From a bacterium (lineage in GTDB: Bacteria > Patescibacteriota > UBA1384 > XYA2-FULL-43-10 > JAKAMI01), in assembly GCA_021812945.1 (NCBI GenBank), contig JAKAMI010000006.1, forward strand, positions 1 to 46,323: a DNA stretch of 46,323 nt, in the 5' to 3' direction. The notes under the pieces were generated by a model, which saw only the letters and a program-made list of their open reading frames with translations, was not told where the DNA came from and searched no databases. Below are positions 33,745 through 41,499 of the stretch, piece after piece (the stretch's first letter is position 1; each line of letters opens with the position of its first letter). A program made the position numbers and the translations under genes.

Positions 33745-34612
33745 ATTTAAAAAACTAATTATCCTCGTTTCGATACTCGTAGTTCTCGGAGTCGCCGGTT
33801 TTGCGTTTTACCATTTCACTCGGACGCCCCATCCGGCAAGTTCGAATCAGGGCGATTCCAATCCCGAGACAGTGCCTGAAACGACACCTATTCCAGCACA
33901 GGAGGCCAGCCAAACTCCGACGCCGAATCCACCCATACTTAAGCCCAAAAAACCGGTTGCTATACTGATGTATCACTCTATCCGAGTCTACAACAACTCA
34001 GCTGACAAAATCGGCACCGGACTTTCCGTTCCTCAGTCTATTTTCGATACGGAGATGAAGGCCCTAAAAGACAGCGGATTTCAATCTATTAGCCTAAGTA
34101 ATTATTATTCAGGCAAACTGCCGGCCAAGCCGGTGGTTATTAGTTTCGACGACGGTTATGATAATGCGTATACCCAAGCGTTTCCTGTTTTAAAAAAGTA
34201 CGGTTATATTGGAATTTTCTATATCATCACCGGTAAAATCAACACCACCGGCTATCTAAACGATCTGCAAATAAAAGAAATGGCCGGGTCGGGAATGATA
34301 TTTGGAGATCATACTATTTCACACCCCGATCTTACCAACATTTCAAACTCAAAATTGACTCGTGAATTAGTCGAGAGCAAATCAAAGCTTGAACATTTAG
34401 TGGGGTCTAGAATTACAGATTTTTGCTATCCTTCGGGAAAATACAATTTTAGGGTTGAGGCCGCTGTCCGTTCTGCCGGATTTTTAACGGCAACCACCAC
34501 CAAAAGTCCGTCCAGTCTAAAATTTTCAGATTTCTTGAGACTGCCGCGATTAAGAATCAGCAACACCGACACTGCCAGATCAGTGCTGCGTAGAGTTTTA
34601 TCCATCAAGTAA
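33731..34612 (+). CDS. Membrane-anchored polysaccharide deacetylase
   Basis: 293 aa from ATG 33731, overlapping the helicase gene by 14 nt. It has an N-terminal signal-anchor helix (LIILVSILVVLGVAGFAFYHF), a P/T-rich spacer, then a carbohydrate esterase 4 (NodB) domain. Visible motifs are VAILMYHSI, VVISFDDGYDNAY (catalytic Asp pair), GDHTISHPDL (metal histidines) and DFCYPSGKYN. It probably removes acetyl groups from wall or surface glycans outside the membrane. Confidence 0.9.
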   Translation: MKQYKFKKLIILVSILVVLGVAGFAFYHFTRTPHPASSNQGDSNPETVPETTPIPAQEASQTPTPNPPILKPKKPVAILMYHSIRVYNNSADKIGTGLSVPQSIFDTEMKALKDSGFQSISLSNYYSGKLPAKPVVISFDDGYDNAYTQAFPVLKKYGYIGIFYIITGKINTTGYLNDLQIKEMAGSGMIFGDHTISHPDLTNISNSKLTRELVESKSKLEHLVGSRITDFCYPSGKYNFRVEAAVRSAGFLTATTTKSPSSLKFSDFLRLPRLRISNTDTARSVLRRVLSIK

Positions 34613-34637
34613 CCATCTCCTTAAATACCTATTACGA

Positions 34638-34676
34638 GGAGCCATAGGGTCTTTCGGATTGTTCTGAACGGGCTCC
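34638..34676. repeat. Hairpin between the deacetylase and RluA-type genes
   Basis: ggagcc (34638-34643) pairs with ggctcc (34671-34676). It lies just before the RluA-type start, close enough to affect its translation. Confidence 0.45.
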
Positions 34677-34685
34677 AAGAAATAA

Positions 34686-35645
34686 ATGGATAAAATCACC
34701 ATCAAAGAAGAAGACCATGGCGTCCGGTTGGATAAATATTTATCTCGTTTATTCCCGGGTATTTCTCGAGCGGTCATACAAAAAAACATTGCCGAGGGGC
34801 AAGTGCTCGTTGACCGCCAAAAGACTAAACCCTCATACGCACTAAAAGCCGGTAATGTTGTCGTCATTGAAAAGATCAAACCGAGGCTACCCGATACGGC
34901 TCAACCTCAGAGGGGGGAGTTGGATATAGTCCATGAGGAAAATGATTTTCTGGTGGTCAATAAGCCAAGGGGGTTGGTGGTTCACCCGGCCCACGCCAAT
35001 CCCGATCATACCCTAATAAACTACTTGTTAATGCTCAGGCCCGGTATCGCCGAGGCCGTTTACGATCCGGATAAGCAAATATCCAGGCTCAGACCCGGTG
35101 TTGTCCATCGGCTTGACAAAGATACCACCGGACTTATCATCATCGCCAAAAACAAAATTGCTTTAGCTAAATTATCCGGGTTAATTCAGCGGCGCAAGAT
35201 CAACAAGACTTATCTGGCCTTGGTTAGCGGCTGGCCGGACAAGGAGGGAAGTGTTAAAACATTTCTCAGGCGCTCTTCCGCCGATCGGCGCAAGATGTCG
35301 ACACACAATTTCTTGGGCAAAGAATCCGAAACTGCCTACAAAGTAATAAAATATTTTGAGCATCGGAAACTCAGACTCGCGTTGGTCGAAGCTCATCCGA
35401 TTACCGGCCGTACCCACCAGATTCGAGTTCATCTGGCTTCGATAGGCTTTCCAATCATCGGTGATTTGATATACGGCAACCAAATATCGATCAAACATTC
35501 AGACAACTTAAAGGTTAAGGGTCAGTTACTTCACGCCGGCCGTCTGCAATTTAGATATAAGGGAACAGACTACGACTTTTTCGCTCCCTTGCCTCAAGAT
35601 TTTATACAAATAATCTCAAAATTTAAGGAGATTAATGAACAATAA
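34686..35645 (+). CDS. RluA-family 23S rRNA pseudouridine synthase
   Basis: Isomerises uridine to pseudouridine in RNA. 319 aa: an N-terminal S4 RNA-binding domain (VRLDKYLSRLFPGISRAVIQKNIAEGQVLVDRQ) and a catalytic domain with RPGVVHRLDKDTTGLIIIAK, containing the catalytic Asp in HRLDK. ITGRTHQIRVHLASIGFPIIGD follows. The RluC/RluD subtype is likely; the exact target is not assignable. It overlaps ddl by 11 nt. Confidence 0.92.
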   Translation: MDKITIKEEDHGVRLDKYLSRLFPGISRAVIQKNIAEGQVLVDRQKTKPSYALKAGNVVVIEKIKPRLPDTAQPQRGELDIVHEENDFLVVNKPRGLVVHPAHANPDHTLINYLLMLRPGIAEAVYDPDKQISRLRPGVVHRLDKDTTGLIIIAKNKIALAKLSGLIQRRKINKTYLALVSGWPDKEGSVKTFLRRSSADRRKMSTHNFLGKESETAYKVIKYFEHRKLRLALVEAHPITGRTHQIRVHLASIGFPIIGDLIYGNQISIKHSDNLKVKGQLLHAGRLQFRYKGTDYDFFAPLPQDFIQIISKFKEINEQ

Positions 35646-36621
35646 ACAACTAATTGCCGTTGTTTTGGGGGGAGCATCGGCCGAACGGAAGATTTCAATC
35701 AAAACCGGCACTGAAGTCCTTAAGGCTATAAATAAGAATAAGTATGACGTAATCTTACTTGACGGGGCAACGGAAAAGCAGCTTTCTGCTATTGATTGCA
35801 ACGACGGAAGCTGCCGGATTTCTTATGAAACATATTTGAACGATGGCAAGAATAGAAGACCGGATCTGATGTTTTTGGCCCTCCATGGCACCTATGGAGA
35901 GGATGGTACCATTCAGAGCCACCTCGATCAATTCGGCTTGAAATATACTTTTTCAAATGCCAAGTCTTCGGCCAATGCCATGGATAAGGTTATAGCCAAA
36001 GAGTTATTTGATAAAGCCGGTCTTTTGACCGCGAAACAATTAATACTAAAAAAGAATAATGATGTAGATATCAACAAGATCAGCAAAACTCTCGGTTCAT
36101 CGGTGGTGGTAAAACCTGTGAAGCAAGGATCAAGTTTCGGTATCAGCATTGCCCACAATCAAAAACAGCTTGAAAGCGCTATCGATGAGGCTTTTAAGTT
36201 CGACTCCTCCGTCATGATTGAAAAGTACATTAAGGGTACTGAGATCACTGTTGCAACAATGGGCAACAATAAGATTGAGGCCATGCCGGTGATCGAGATT
36301 AAACCCACCAAATCTGAATTTTTTGATTATTATGCCAAGTATAACGAGAGCGGATGCAAGGAAATCTGCCCGGCCGGAATCTCAGATTCCCTCAGCCGGA
36401 AAGCCCAAAAACAGGCAATTCTGGCTCACAAAGCGTTGAAGTGCCGCGGGATCGCTCGGACAGATATGATTATAGAGGAGGGGACTAATAATTTATATAT
36501 TTTGGAGACCAATACTATCCCCGGGATGACTCCAATCTCGCTTCTGCCCAAAGCAGCAAAAGCGGCCGGTCTGACTTTTACCCAACTGATACAAAAAATC
36601 ATTGACTTGGGGATGGAGTGA
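35635..36621 (+). CDS. ddl: D-alanine--D-alanine ligase
   Basis: ATP-grasp enzyme making D-Ala-D-Ala for peptidoglycan. 328 aa with VVLGGASAERKISIKTG, LHGTYGEDGTIQSHLDQFGLKYT, KPVKQGSSFGIS, the MIEKYIKGTEITVATMG segment and the metal/substrate site ILETNTIPGMTPISLLP. It overlaps both neighbours, indicating a tightly coupled rluA-ddl-gmk string. Confidence 0.95.
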   Translation: MNNKQLIAVVLGGASAERKISIKTGTEVLKAINKNKYDVILLDGATEKQLSAIDCNDGSCRISYETYLNDGKNRRPDLMFLALHGTYGEDGTIQSHLDQFGLKYTFSNAKSSANAMDKVIAKELFDKAGLLTAKQLILKKNNDVDINKISKTLGSSVVVKPVKQGSSFGISIAHNQKQLESAIDEAFKFDSSVMIEKYIKGTEITVATMGNNKIEAMPVIEIKPTKSEFFDYYAKYNESGCKEICPAGISDSLSRKAQKQAILAHKALKCRGIARTDMIIEEGTNNLYILETNTIPGMTPISLLPKAAKAAGLTFTQLIQKIIDLGME

Positions 36622-37181
36622 TGGCGGAAATAAATATCGTCATTCTTTGTGGACCATCGGCAAGCGGTAAAGACGCAATTCTGACTGAACTGCTAAAAGA
36701 AACTAAATACAATTTTAAAAAAGTTGTCACTTATACTTCGCGTCCGAATTCTAGAGATTTCGAAAAAGCAGGATTTAGTTACCACTATCTGACTAAAGAA
36801 GACTTTGAGGAAAAAATCAAATCGGGTTTTTTTCTCGAGCACATGGAAACTCACGGGTATCTTTATGGCACCCCGAAGAATGCTTTTTCTTCGTCCGGAA
36901 ATTATATCATGCAAATAGACATTAGGGGTGCGCTAGAGGTTAAGAGATCGTTACCGAATACCCTAATTATTTTTATTGACGTCCCGAAAGATCAACTTAT
37001 TCAAAGACTAAAAAAAAGAGGGGAAACCGACAAGATGATCGACGTAAGAATGGATACCGCTGACAATGAATTCAAATCAATGGTCAAGGCCGATATGATC
37101 ATTGATAATCCTAATGGCTCATTCAAACAAACTCTCCTTAAAGCCAAAAGTACTCTTGATAAATTTCTCTCAATGAAGTAA
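36621..37181 (+). CDS. gmk: Guanylate kinase
   Basis: Phosphorylates GMP to GDP. 186 aa from ATG 36621, which overlaps the ddl stop by one base; gggga 36609-36613 is the RBS, while the GTG three bases upstream overlaps a GGAG. The P-loop reads GPSASGKD, ending in Asp where Ser, Thr or Gly is usual. The GMP-binding part is standard: VTYTSRPNSRDFEKAGFSYHYL, GFFLEHMETHGYLYGTP. C-terminal RLKKRGETDKMIDVRM forms the lid. Confidence 0.9.
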   Translation: MAEINIVILCGPSASGKDAILTELLKETKYNFKKVVTYTSRPNSRDFEKAGFSYHYLTKEDFEEKIKSGFFLEHMETHGYLYGTPKNAFSSSGNYIMQIDIRGALEVKRSLPNTLIIFIDVPKDQLIQRLKKRGETDKMIDVRMDTADNEFKSMVKADMIIDNPNGSFKQTLLKAKSTLDKFLSMK

Positions 37182-37185
37182 ATTA

Positions 37186-37206
37186 ATACTATGTATGACA
37201 TAGTAT
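37186..37206. promoter_or_regulatory. Perfect dyad, probable operator of the RHH fusion gene
   Basis: atactatgt (37186-37194), centre atg, acatagtat (37198-37206). It overlaps the likely -10 (TAGTAT or TATGAT, 37201-37209) of the gene that follows, which encodes a ribbon-helix-helix domain. Autoregulation is inferred from position and symmetry. Confidence 0.55.
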
Positions 37207-37232
37207 GATTTATTAGGAATCAAGGAGTAACA

Positions 37233-37856
37233 ATGCGAGAGAGAATTACTATTTCGATCAAAAAAGATCTCTTAAACAAAATCGACCAGCAAATTGACGG
37301 TTCCAGACTGCGTAATCGTTCTCATGCCATCGAACACTTCATCAGCGAATCCCTCGGCTTGGCTGAAGTAAATAACGTGGTGATCCTAGGGGGAGGAAAG
37401 GGCGCGCTCAAACTTATTCCCATAATCGAAGACTCTATCAAGAGCCTGGCTAAATATGGTATTTCTCGCATCCATTTGGCTGTCGGATATTTGGGACCGA
37501 AAATAAAGGAGTTTATAGGCGACGGGACAAAATACGGGGTAAAGATCGAGTATCTGGAGGGAGGGGAGGGGACAGCCGGAGCGCTTAAACCTCTCGAAAA
37601 GCTCTACAAAAAGACTTTTTTGGTTGTGAACCTGGATGATGATCTACTTTTAGACCTAAAAAAACTCACAACTTTTCACAGGCAACATCTGGCTGTTGCT
37701 ACCATAGCCACCAAAGATATTATAACCCAAAAGGGTATTTATGTTCTGGAACCGGAAGTGTTTAGGTATATTCCGGCCGGGTTTTCGATGATCGAAACCG
37801 ACGTTTTCCCAAAGCTGATTGAGGAGAACAAACTTATCACTTTTCCTGTGATCTAA
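37233..37856 (+). CDS. Ribbon-helix-helix domain fused to a degenerate sugar nucleotidyltransferase
   Basis: 207 aa, RBS aaggag. Residues 1-46 (RERITISIKKDLLNKIDQQI...NRSHAIEHFISESLG) are a CopG/MetJ/Arc-type RHH DNA-binding domain. From residue 48 a Rossmann-like NTP-transferase domain follows: VVILGGGKGALKLIPI, GISRIHLAVGYLGPKIKEFIGDG, VKIEYLEGGEGTAGALK and LVVNLDDDLL. The signature GxGTRLxPLT...PKPL is broken: GTR is replaced and the lysine segment is missing. Catalysis is therefore doubtful and a ligand-sensing repressor is plausible. A perfect dyad lies just upstream. Confidence 0.82.
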   Translation: MRERITISIKKDLLNKIDQQIDGSRLRNRSHAIEHFISESLGLAEVNNVVILGGGKGALKLIPIIEDSIKSLAKYGISRIHLAVGYLGPKIKEFIGDGTKYGVKIEYLEGGEGTAGALKPLEKLYKKTFLVVNLDDDLLLDLKKLTTFHRQHLAVATIATKDIITQKGIYVLEPEVFRYIPAGFSMIETDVFPKLIEENKLITFPVI

Positions 37857-37890
37857 TCCTGCGCGGTAGCGACAAATTGAGACGTTCTTA

Positions 37891-37919
37891 TTGAATTATT
37901 AAATCATCTTCTCTATAAT
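37891..37919 (+). promoter_or_regulatory. secD promoter giving a leaderless start
   Basis: TTGAAT at 37891-37896, 17-nt spacer, TATAAT at 37914-37919. ATG 37927 is 7 nt after the -10 box. Confidence 0.65.
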
Positions 37920-37926
37920 AAGTTTA

Positions 37927-39210
37927 ATGCAGCGAAGAAGCATCATAACTTTAATTGTGATATTAGCCATTGCTACATTGGCTATTTTGATAGATATTCC
38001 CAAAGACCCAAACTTCGGTTTTTCCGAGCTCAAAGCTCATCTCGGACTTGATCTTCAAGGCGGGACTCAGCTGGTCTACCAGGCAGATCTGTCCGCCTCG
38101 GCCGACAAAGCCAAAGATTTGAATAATCTAATGAGCGTTTTCCGCACCCGTGTCGACAGTTTGGGCGTAGCCGAGCCATCCATTCAATCCCAAGGCTCGG
38201 ATCGGGTTATTATCGAACTCCCCGGGATTAAAGATATCGGCAGCGCCATTTCGACCATCGGTTCGACATATGAGTTGGCCTTTATGATTCAAGGCGATTC
38301 CGGCGGAACCGCCTTAAATGATTACTACACCAACACCCCTTATCCGGGGACATGGAAGACGACCGACTTAACCGGACGCGATTTGATCAGTTCCGACGTC
38401 GAATACCAGGGTCAAAGCGTTAGCTCCGAGCCGGTCGTCAGTTTGGTTTTCAACGGTACCGGACGGGACAAGTTTTCCAAAATCACTACAGACAATGTAA
38501 ATAAACGGCTAGCCATTGTTCTGGATAATAAAATCGTCAGCGCCCCCAATATCCAGGTTGCCATCACCGACGGACGAGCCGTGGTAACCGGTATGGCCAA
38601 TATCGATGAAGCAAAAAAGCTCTCCAACCGTCTCAACGAAGGGATGCTGCCCGTACCGGCTAAGCTGGTGGCTCAAAACAGTATTGGGGCCACGCTTGGA
38701 GCGGACTCGATCAAGGCTAGTCTTTTGGCCGGAATCGTCGGACTTCTGTTGGTTGTAATATTTATGATTTCGCTCTACAAATTACCCGGCGTTGTTGCCG
38801 TCATTGCTCTGTCTTTTTATTCCTTTATCGTCTTGGCATTATTTAAACTCATACCGGTAACCTTGACCCTGGCGGGTATTGCCGGATTCATCCTTTCTAT
38901 AGGCATGGCGGTTGACGCCAATATCCTAATATTTGAAAGAATGCGCGAGGAACTTCGTTTGGGAAAAACTCTGCACCTAGCCATCGACGAGGGTTTCAAG
39001 CGGGCTTGGAGCTCCATACGCGACTCGAATATCTCCTCGCTTATCACTTGCCTGATTCTGTTTTTGCTTGGCACCGGATCCGTCAAAGGTTTCGCCCTGA
39101 CTCTTGCCATCGGCATTTTAGTAAGTTTATTTACCGCGGTCACCGTCAGTCGAAATCTACTGATTCTTGTTTCATCAAATAATTGGTTGAAGAAATATAT
39201 CCATATCTAG
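37927..39210 (+). CDS. secD: Protein translocase subunit SecD
   Basis: Proton-driven accessory subunit of Sec export. 427 aa. TM1 (IITLIVILAIATLAILIDI) is followed by the conserved LGLDLQGGTQLVYQ and an extracytoplasmic domain with VDSLGVAEPSIQSQGSDRVIIELPGI. Five C-terminal helices include GMAVDANILIFERMREELR, the RND-type functional segment. It is predicted to be translated from a leaderless mRNA. secF follows 5 bp after its stop. Confidence 0.94.
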   Translation: MQRRSIITLIVILAIATLAILIDIPKDPNFGFSELKAHLGLDLQGGTQLVYQADLSASADKAKDLNNLMSVFRTRVDSLGVAEPSIQSQGSDRVIIELPGIKDIGSAISTIGSTYELAFMIQGDSGGTALNDYYTNTPYPGTWKTTDLTGRDLISSDVEYQGQSVSSEPVVSLVFNGTGRDKFSKITTDNVNKRLAIVLDNKIVSAPNIQVAITDGRAVVTGMANIDEAKKLSNRLNEGMLPVPAKLVAQNSIGATLGADSIKASLLAGIVGLLLVVIFMISLYKLPGVVAVIALSFYSFIVLALFKLIPVTLTLAGIAGFILSIGMAVDANILIFERMREELRLGKTLHLAIDEGFKRAWSSIRDSNISSLITCLILFLLGTGSVKGFALTLAIGILVSLFTAVTVSRNLLILVSSNNWLKKYIHI

Positions 39211-39215
39211 TCGGT

Positions 39216-40118
39216 ATGATCAACATCATTGGTAAGAGAAAATACTGGTATATCTTCTCAGGCACGCTGGCGTTGGCCGCTGTTTTGTCGATCTCGTTCT
39301 GGGGCTTAAGACTCGGTATAGATTTCAAAGGCGGGTCGATCCTAACTTTAGATCTACGCCATGGTGTGGACCCGGCCACGGTTAAGAACCAAATTGCGGA
39401 TTTCAGTTTAAGTTCGCTAACCGTTCAACCTTCCGGCGATACGAGCCTAATCATCCGCACTCAGGAGATAGACAATCAGACAAAAGACAAAATAGTCGCC
39501 AAGCTGGCAAAGGATTACCCCCAAATCTCCGTCGATAACTTTCAAACCATCGGACCAACCGTCAGCCGCGATCTGACGACCAAGGCCATCGAAGCGGTCA
39601 TTTTTGCAGCCATAGGCATAATTGTCTTTGTCGCCATCGCCTTTAGAGGAGTGCCCAAACCGGCCAATTCCTGGCGCTTTGGGATCTGTGCCATCTTAGC
39701 CCTGCTTCACGATCTTTTGATCGTCACCGGAGTAGCTGCGATCCTGGGTCACTTCTTCGCCTGGATGGAGATAGATTCGCTCTTTATTACCGCTTTGTTA
39801 ACCATACTTGGTTTTTCCGTGCACGACACCATCGTGGTTTTCGACCGCTTCAGGGAGAATCTCAAACGAAACCCCGGCGGTAACTTTGAAACTTTGGCCA
39901 ACGAAAGTGTCGTTCAAACCCTTTCGAGATCTATTCTGACTTCCGTTACCACCATTATGGTACTGCTTTCGCTGTTCCTACTAGGCGGATCCGCGATCAA
40001 GGGTTTTGTCTTCACTCTGCTATTTGGAATATTCATCGGAACCTATTCTTCAATTTTCAACGCCACGCCGCTACTGGTGACTTGGCACAATTTCAGCCTG
40101 AAATCAAAAAAATCATAA
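39216..40118 (+). CDS. secF: Protein translocase subunit SecF
   Basis: 300 aa from ATG 39216; an earlier in-frame TTG at 39183 lies within secD. Motifs are WGLRLGIDFKGGSILTLDL near the N-terminus, GPTVSRDLTTKAIEAV and GFSVHDTIVVFDRFRENL in the membrane core, with six helices overall. It forms the SecDF complex with the preceding gene product. No clear RBS, so coupling to secD translation is likely. Confidence 0.94.
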   Translation: MINIIGKRKYWYIFSGTLALAAVLSISFWGLRLGIDFKGGSILTLDLRHGVDPATVKNQIADFSLSSLTVQPSGDTSLIIRTQEIDNQTKDKIVAKLAKDYPQISVDNFQTIGPTVSRDLTTKAIEAVIFAAIGIIVFVAIAFRGVPKPANSWRFGICAILALLHDLLIVTGVAAILGHFFAWMEIDSLFITALLTILGFSVHDTIVVFDRFRENLKRNPGGNFETLANESVVQTLSRSILTSVTTIMVLLSLFLLGGSAIKGFVFTLLFGIFIGTYSSIFNATPLLVTWHNFSLKSKKS

Positions 40119-40120
40119 AG

Positions 40121-40220
40121 ACTAGAATATAGAATGTTGAATATAGAATATAGGATGTAGAATGTAGTAATAGAAATTTTTGGATTTTGGCATTTGATCT
40201 TTTATTAGAAATTGGGATTT
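40121..40220. repeat. Low-complexity AT-rich repeats
   Basis: tagaatatagaat words (40121-40165), then ttggattttggcatttgatc-type words to about 40220. The first set is the reverse complement of the tract before trxA. The second resembles the insertion inside the helicase gene (31402-31430). Confidence 0.65.
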
Positions 40221-40321
40221 TGAAATTAGATCTTTGTTTCAAGTAGGGGAGCGCGATTGAATAAAACGAACTTTTATTTCTAGAAATATTTTGTCCTAAT
40301 CTAACTAAAACGGGGAATAAG

Positions 40322-40720
40322 ATGATTTTGATAATATTCGGACTAATATTTGGACTTTTGATCGGCACATTTTTACAGTTAAATATTCCGCCGGAATATG
40401 CCCGTTACACGGCCGTCGCCATTGTCGGGATCATGGACTCTATTTTCGGCGCTCTAAGAGCCCAAAACGAAGAAAAGTACGATACGACTATCTTTTTGAC
40501 CGGACTCGGTTTTAATATGCTTATGGCTATGATCATCACTTACTTCGGCGATAAACTCAACCTTGATCTATATATTGCCGTTCTGGTGGCCTTCACCATT
40601 CGTATCTTCCTAAATATCGGCATTATCAAAACCAAAACCATCGAACACTGGCGCAATCGCCGCAGAAAATCTCAAACAGTTTCCGACCAGCCGAGGACTG
40701 ACAAAGTTATCAATCCCTGA
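40322..40720 (+). CDS. Small basic protein, DUF1290 (Sbp) family
   Basis: 132-aa membrane protein with four hydrophobic segments. GLIFGLLIGTFLQLNIPPEYARYTAVAIVGIMDSIFGALRAQNEEKYDTTIFLTGLGFN is a strong match to DUF1290, in which the gene often precedes ftsA/ftsZ in Firmicutes. The helix LNLDLYIAVLVAFTIRIFLNIGII is also typical. Here it sits instead after secDF. The C-terminal tail is basic and polar. Function unproven; a division link is inferred from the family's usual neighbours. Confidence 0.85.
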   Translation: MILIIFGLIFGLLIGTFLQLNIPPEYARYTAVAIVGIMDSIFGALRAQNEEKYDTTIFLTGLGFNMLMAMIITYFGDKLNLDLYIAVLVAFTIRIFLNIGIIKTKTIEHWRNRRRKSQTVSDQPRTDKVINP

Positions 40721-40742
40721 ATTACCGTCCGCCGGAGTAGCA

Positions 40743-40776
40743 ATGACAGTCTTTTTAACACCATAAAGACTGTCAT
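40743..40776. repeat. ATGACAGTCTTT hairpin after the DUF1290 gene
   Basis: atgacagtcttt (40743-40754) pairs with aaagactgtcat (40765-40776), 12 bp, 10-nt loop. It begins 22 nt after the stop. The arm shares aaagactgtc with the clusters after hisS and the TraC-like gene. Confidence 0.82.
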
Positions 40777-41182
40777 CATTATTCAACCGGATTTGTTACT
40801 TTATCTTGTCCTAGACTAAATATATACCTGTTGAGGGTAGATTTTATCGTTTAGCTCAAAAAAATGCATCCTGGGGCATTCTGCAGCCTTTTAGTCTCAG
40901 CTTAGGCCTAATTTTGTGCCCAAGCCAAGGACCAGGCTAGCGTTCCGAAATGACAGCGAGAGGTTGCTATGAATAAGTTAATTATAGGAAAACTATTTTT
41001 ATCAAAAAGAATTTTTTGAGCGTTAACCGACAGTGCCGTTATTCGAGCCGGTCTGTAGATAAAATTTACGGAAGCCTTAATCTCGATCTTGTGTAAATGT
41101 CGCACAATGTATCTTATGCGACATAATCAAGTACCGGACGAGCGTTTATTTATGAGTACAAATATCCTCCGTGGCAGGTAAT
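40777..41182. other. Non-coding stretch with repeat remnants
   Basis: Part of a 779-bp gap. It holds gactaaa/tttagtc words about 80 bases apart (near 40813 and 40892), a solo arm of the TCATTTCGA family (40943-40972), and otherwise AT-rich sequence. No convincing gene, tRNA or known RNA was found. Confidence 0.35.
40943..40972 (-). repeat. Solo arm of the TCATTTCGA repeat
   Basis: gaaatgacagcgag followed by aggttgct, matching one arm of 29135-29265 and of 14100-14170. Confidence 0.55.
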
Positions 41183-41210
41183 TGTCATTCCCGCCTGCGC
41201 GGGAATGACA
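41183..41210. repeat. Compact TGTCATTCCCGC hairpin
   Basis: tgtcattcccgc, loop ctgc, gcgggaatgaca: 12 bp perfect, same arms as 5253-5342. Confidence 0.88.
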
Positions 41211-41419
41211 TCAGTGAATTATTATGTCTGCAACAGATTTATATTATAACTTTTTGAACTGTCTATATGACCGAAAATATCCGGTACTTTTTTGCACCTG
41301 ATACTTAGATATCTATACTCGTCAAACCTTGTCCTTGATTTTTCACAAATAGCGCCAGGAATATTTGTACCGATATTTCGCTCTCCCCCGAACACCAAAT
41401 CCCCCGTCCTTTCAAAAAA

Positions 41420-41462
41420 ATAATGACAGTCTTTAATATGCACTTACAAAGACTGTCATTAT
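41420..41462 (-). terminator. Terminator of the TraC-like gene
   Basis: taatgacagtcttt pairs with aaagactgtcatta (15 bp with the flanking A-T). On the minus strand it is followed by a run of T (attttttt), 38 nt after the stop, which makes it an intrinsic terminator built from the repeated palindrome. Confidence 0.82.
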
Positions 41463-41499
41463 AATAATAGCAGAGCCTGTTGTTGACTGGCTTACTAGC

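Noticed and set aside
40811-40905. Long hairpin from gactaaa/tttagtc words
   Set aside because: Only short arms pair with a large loop, and nothing else supports an RNA gene.
41222-41443. 73-codon minus-strand reading frame in the 779-bp gap
   Set aside because: Its start overlaps the terminator hairpin of the TraC-like gene, it has no good RBS and no recognisable family.
40721-41499. tRNA, tmRNA, SRP RNA, 6S RNA or CRISPR in the largest gap
   Set aside because: No T-loop motif, no SRP or tmRNA signature and no regularly spaced direct repeats were seen by reading; a covariance search would be decisive.
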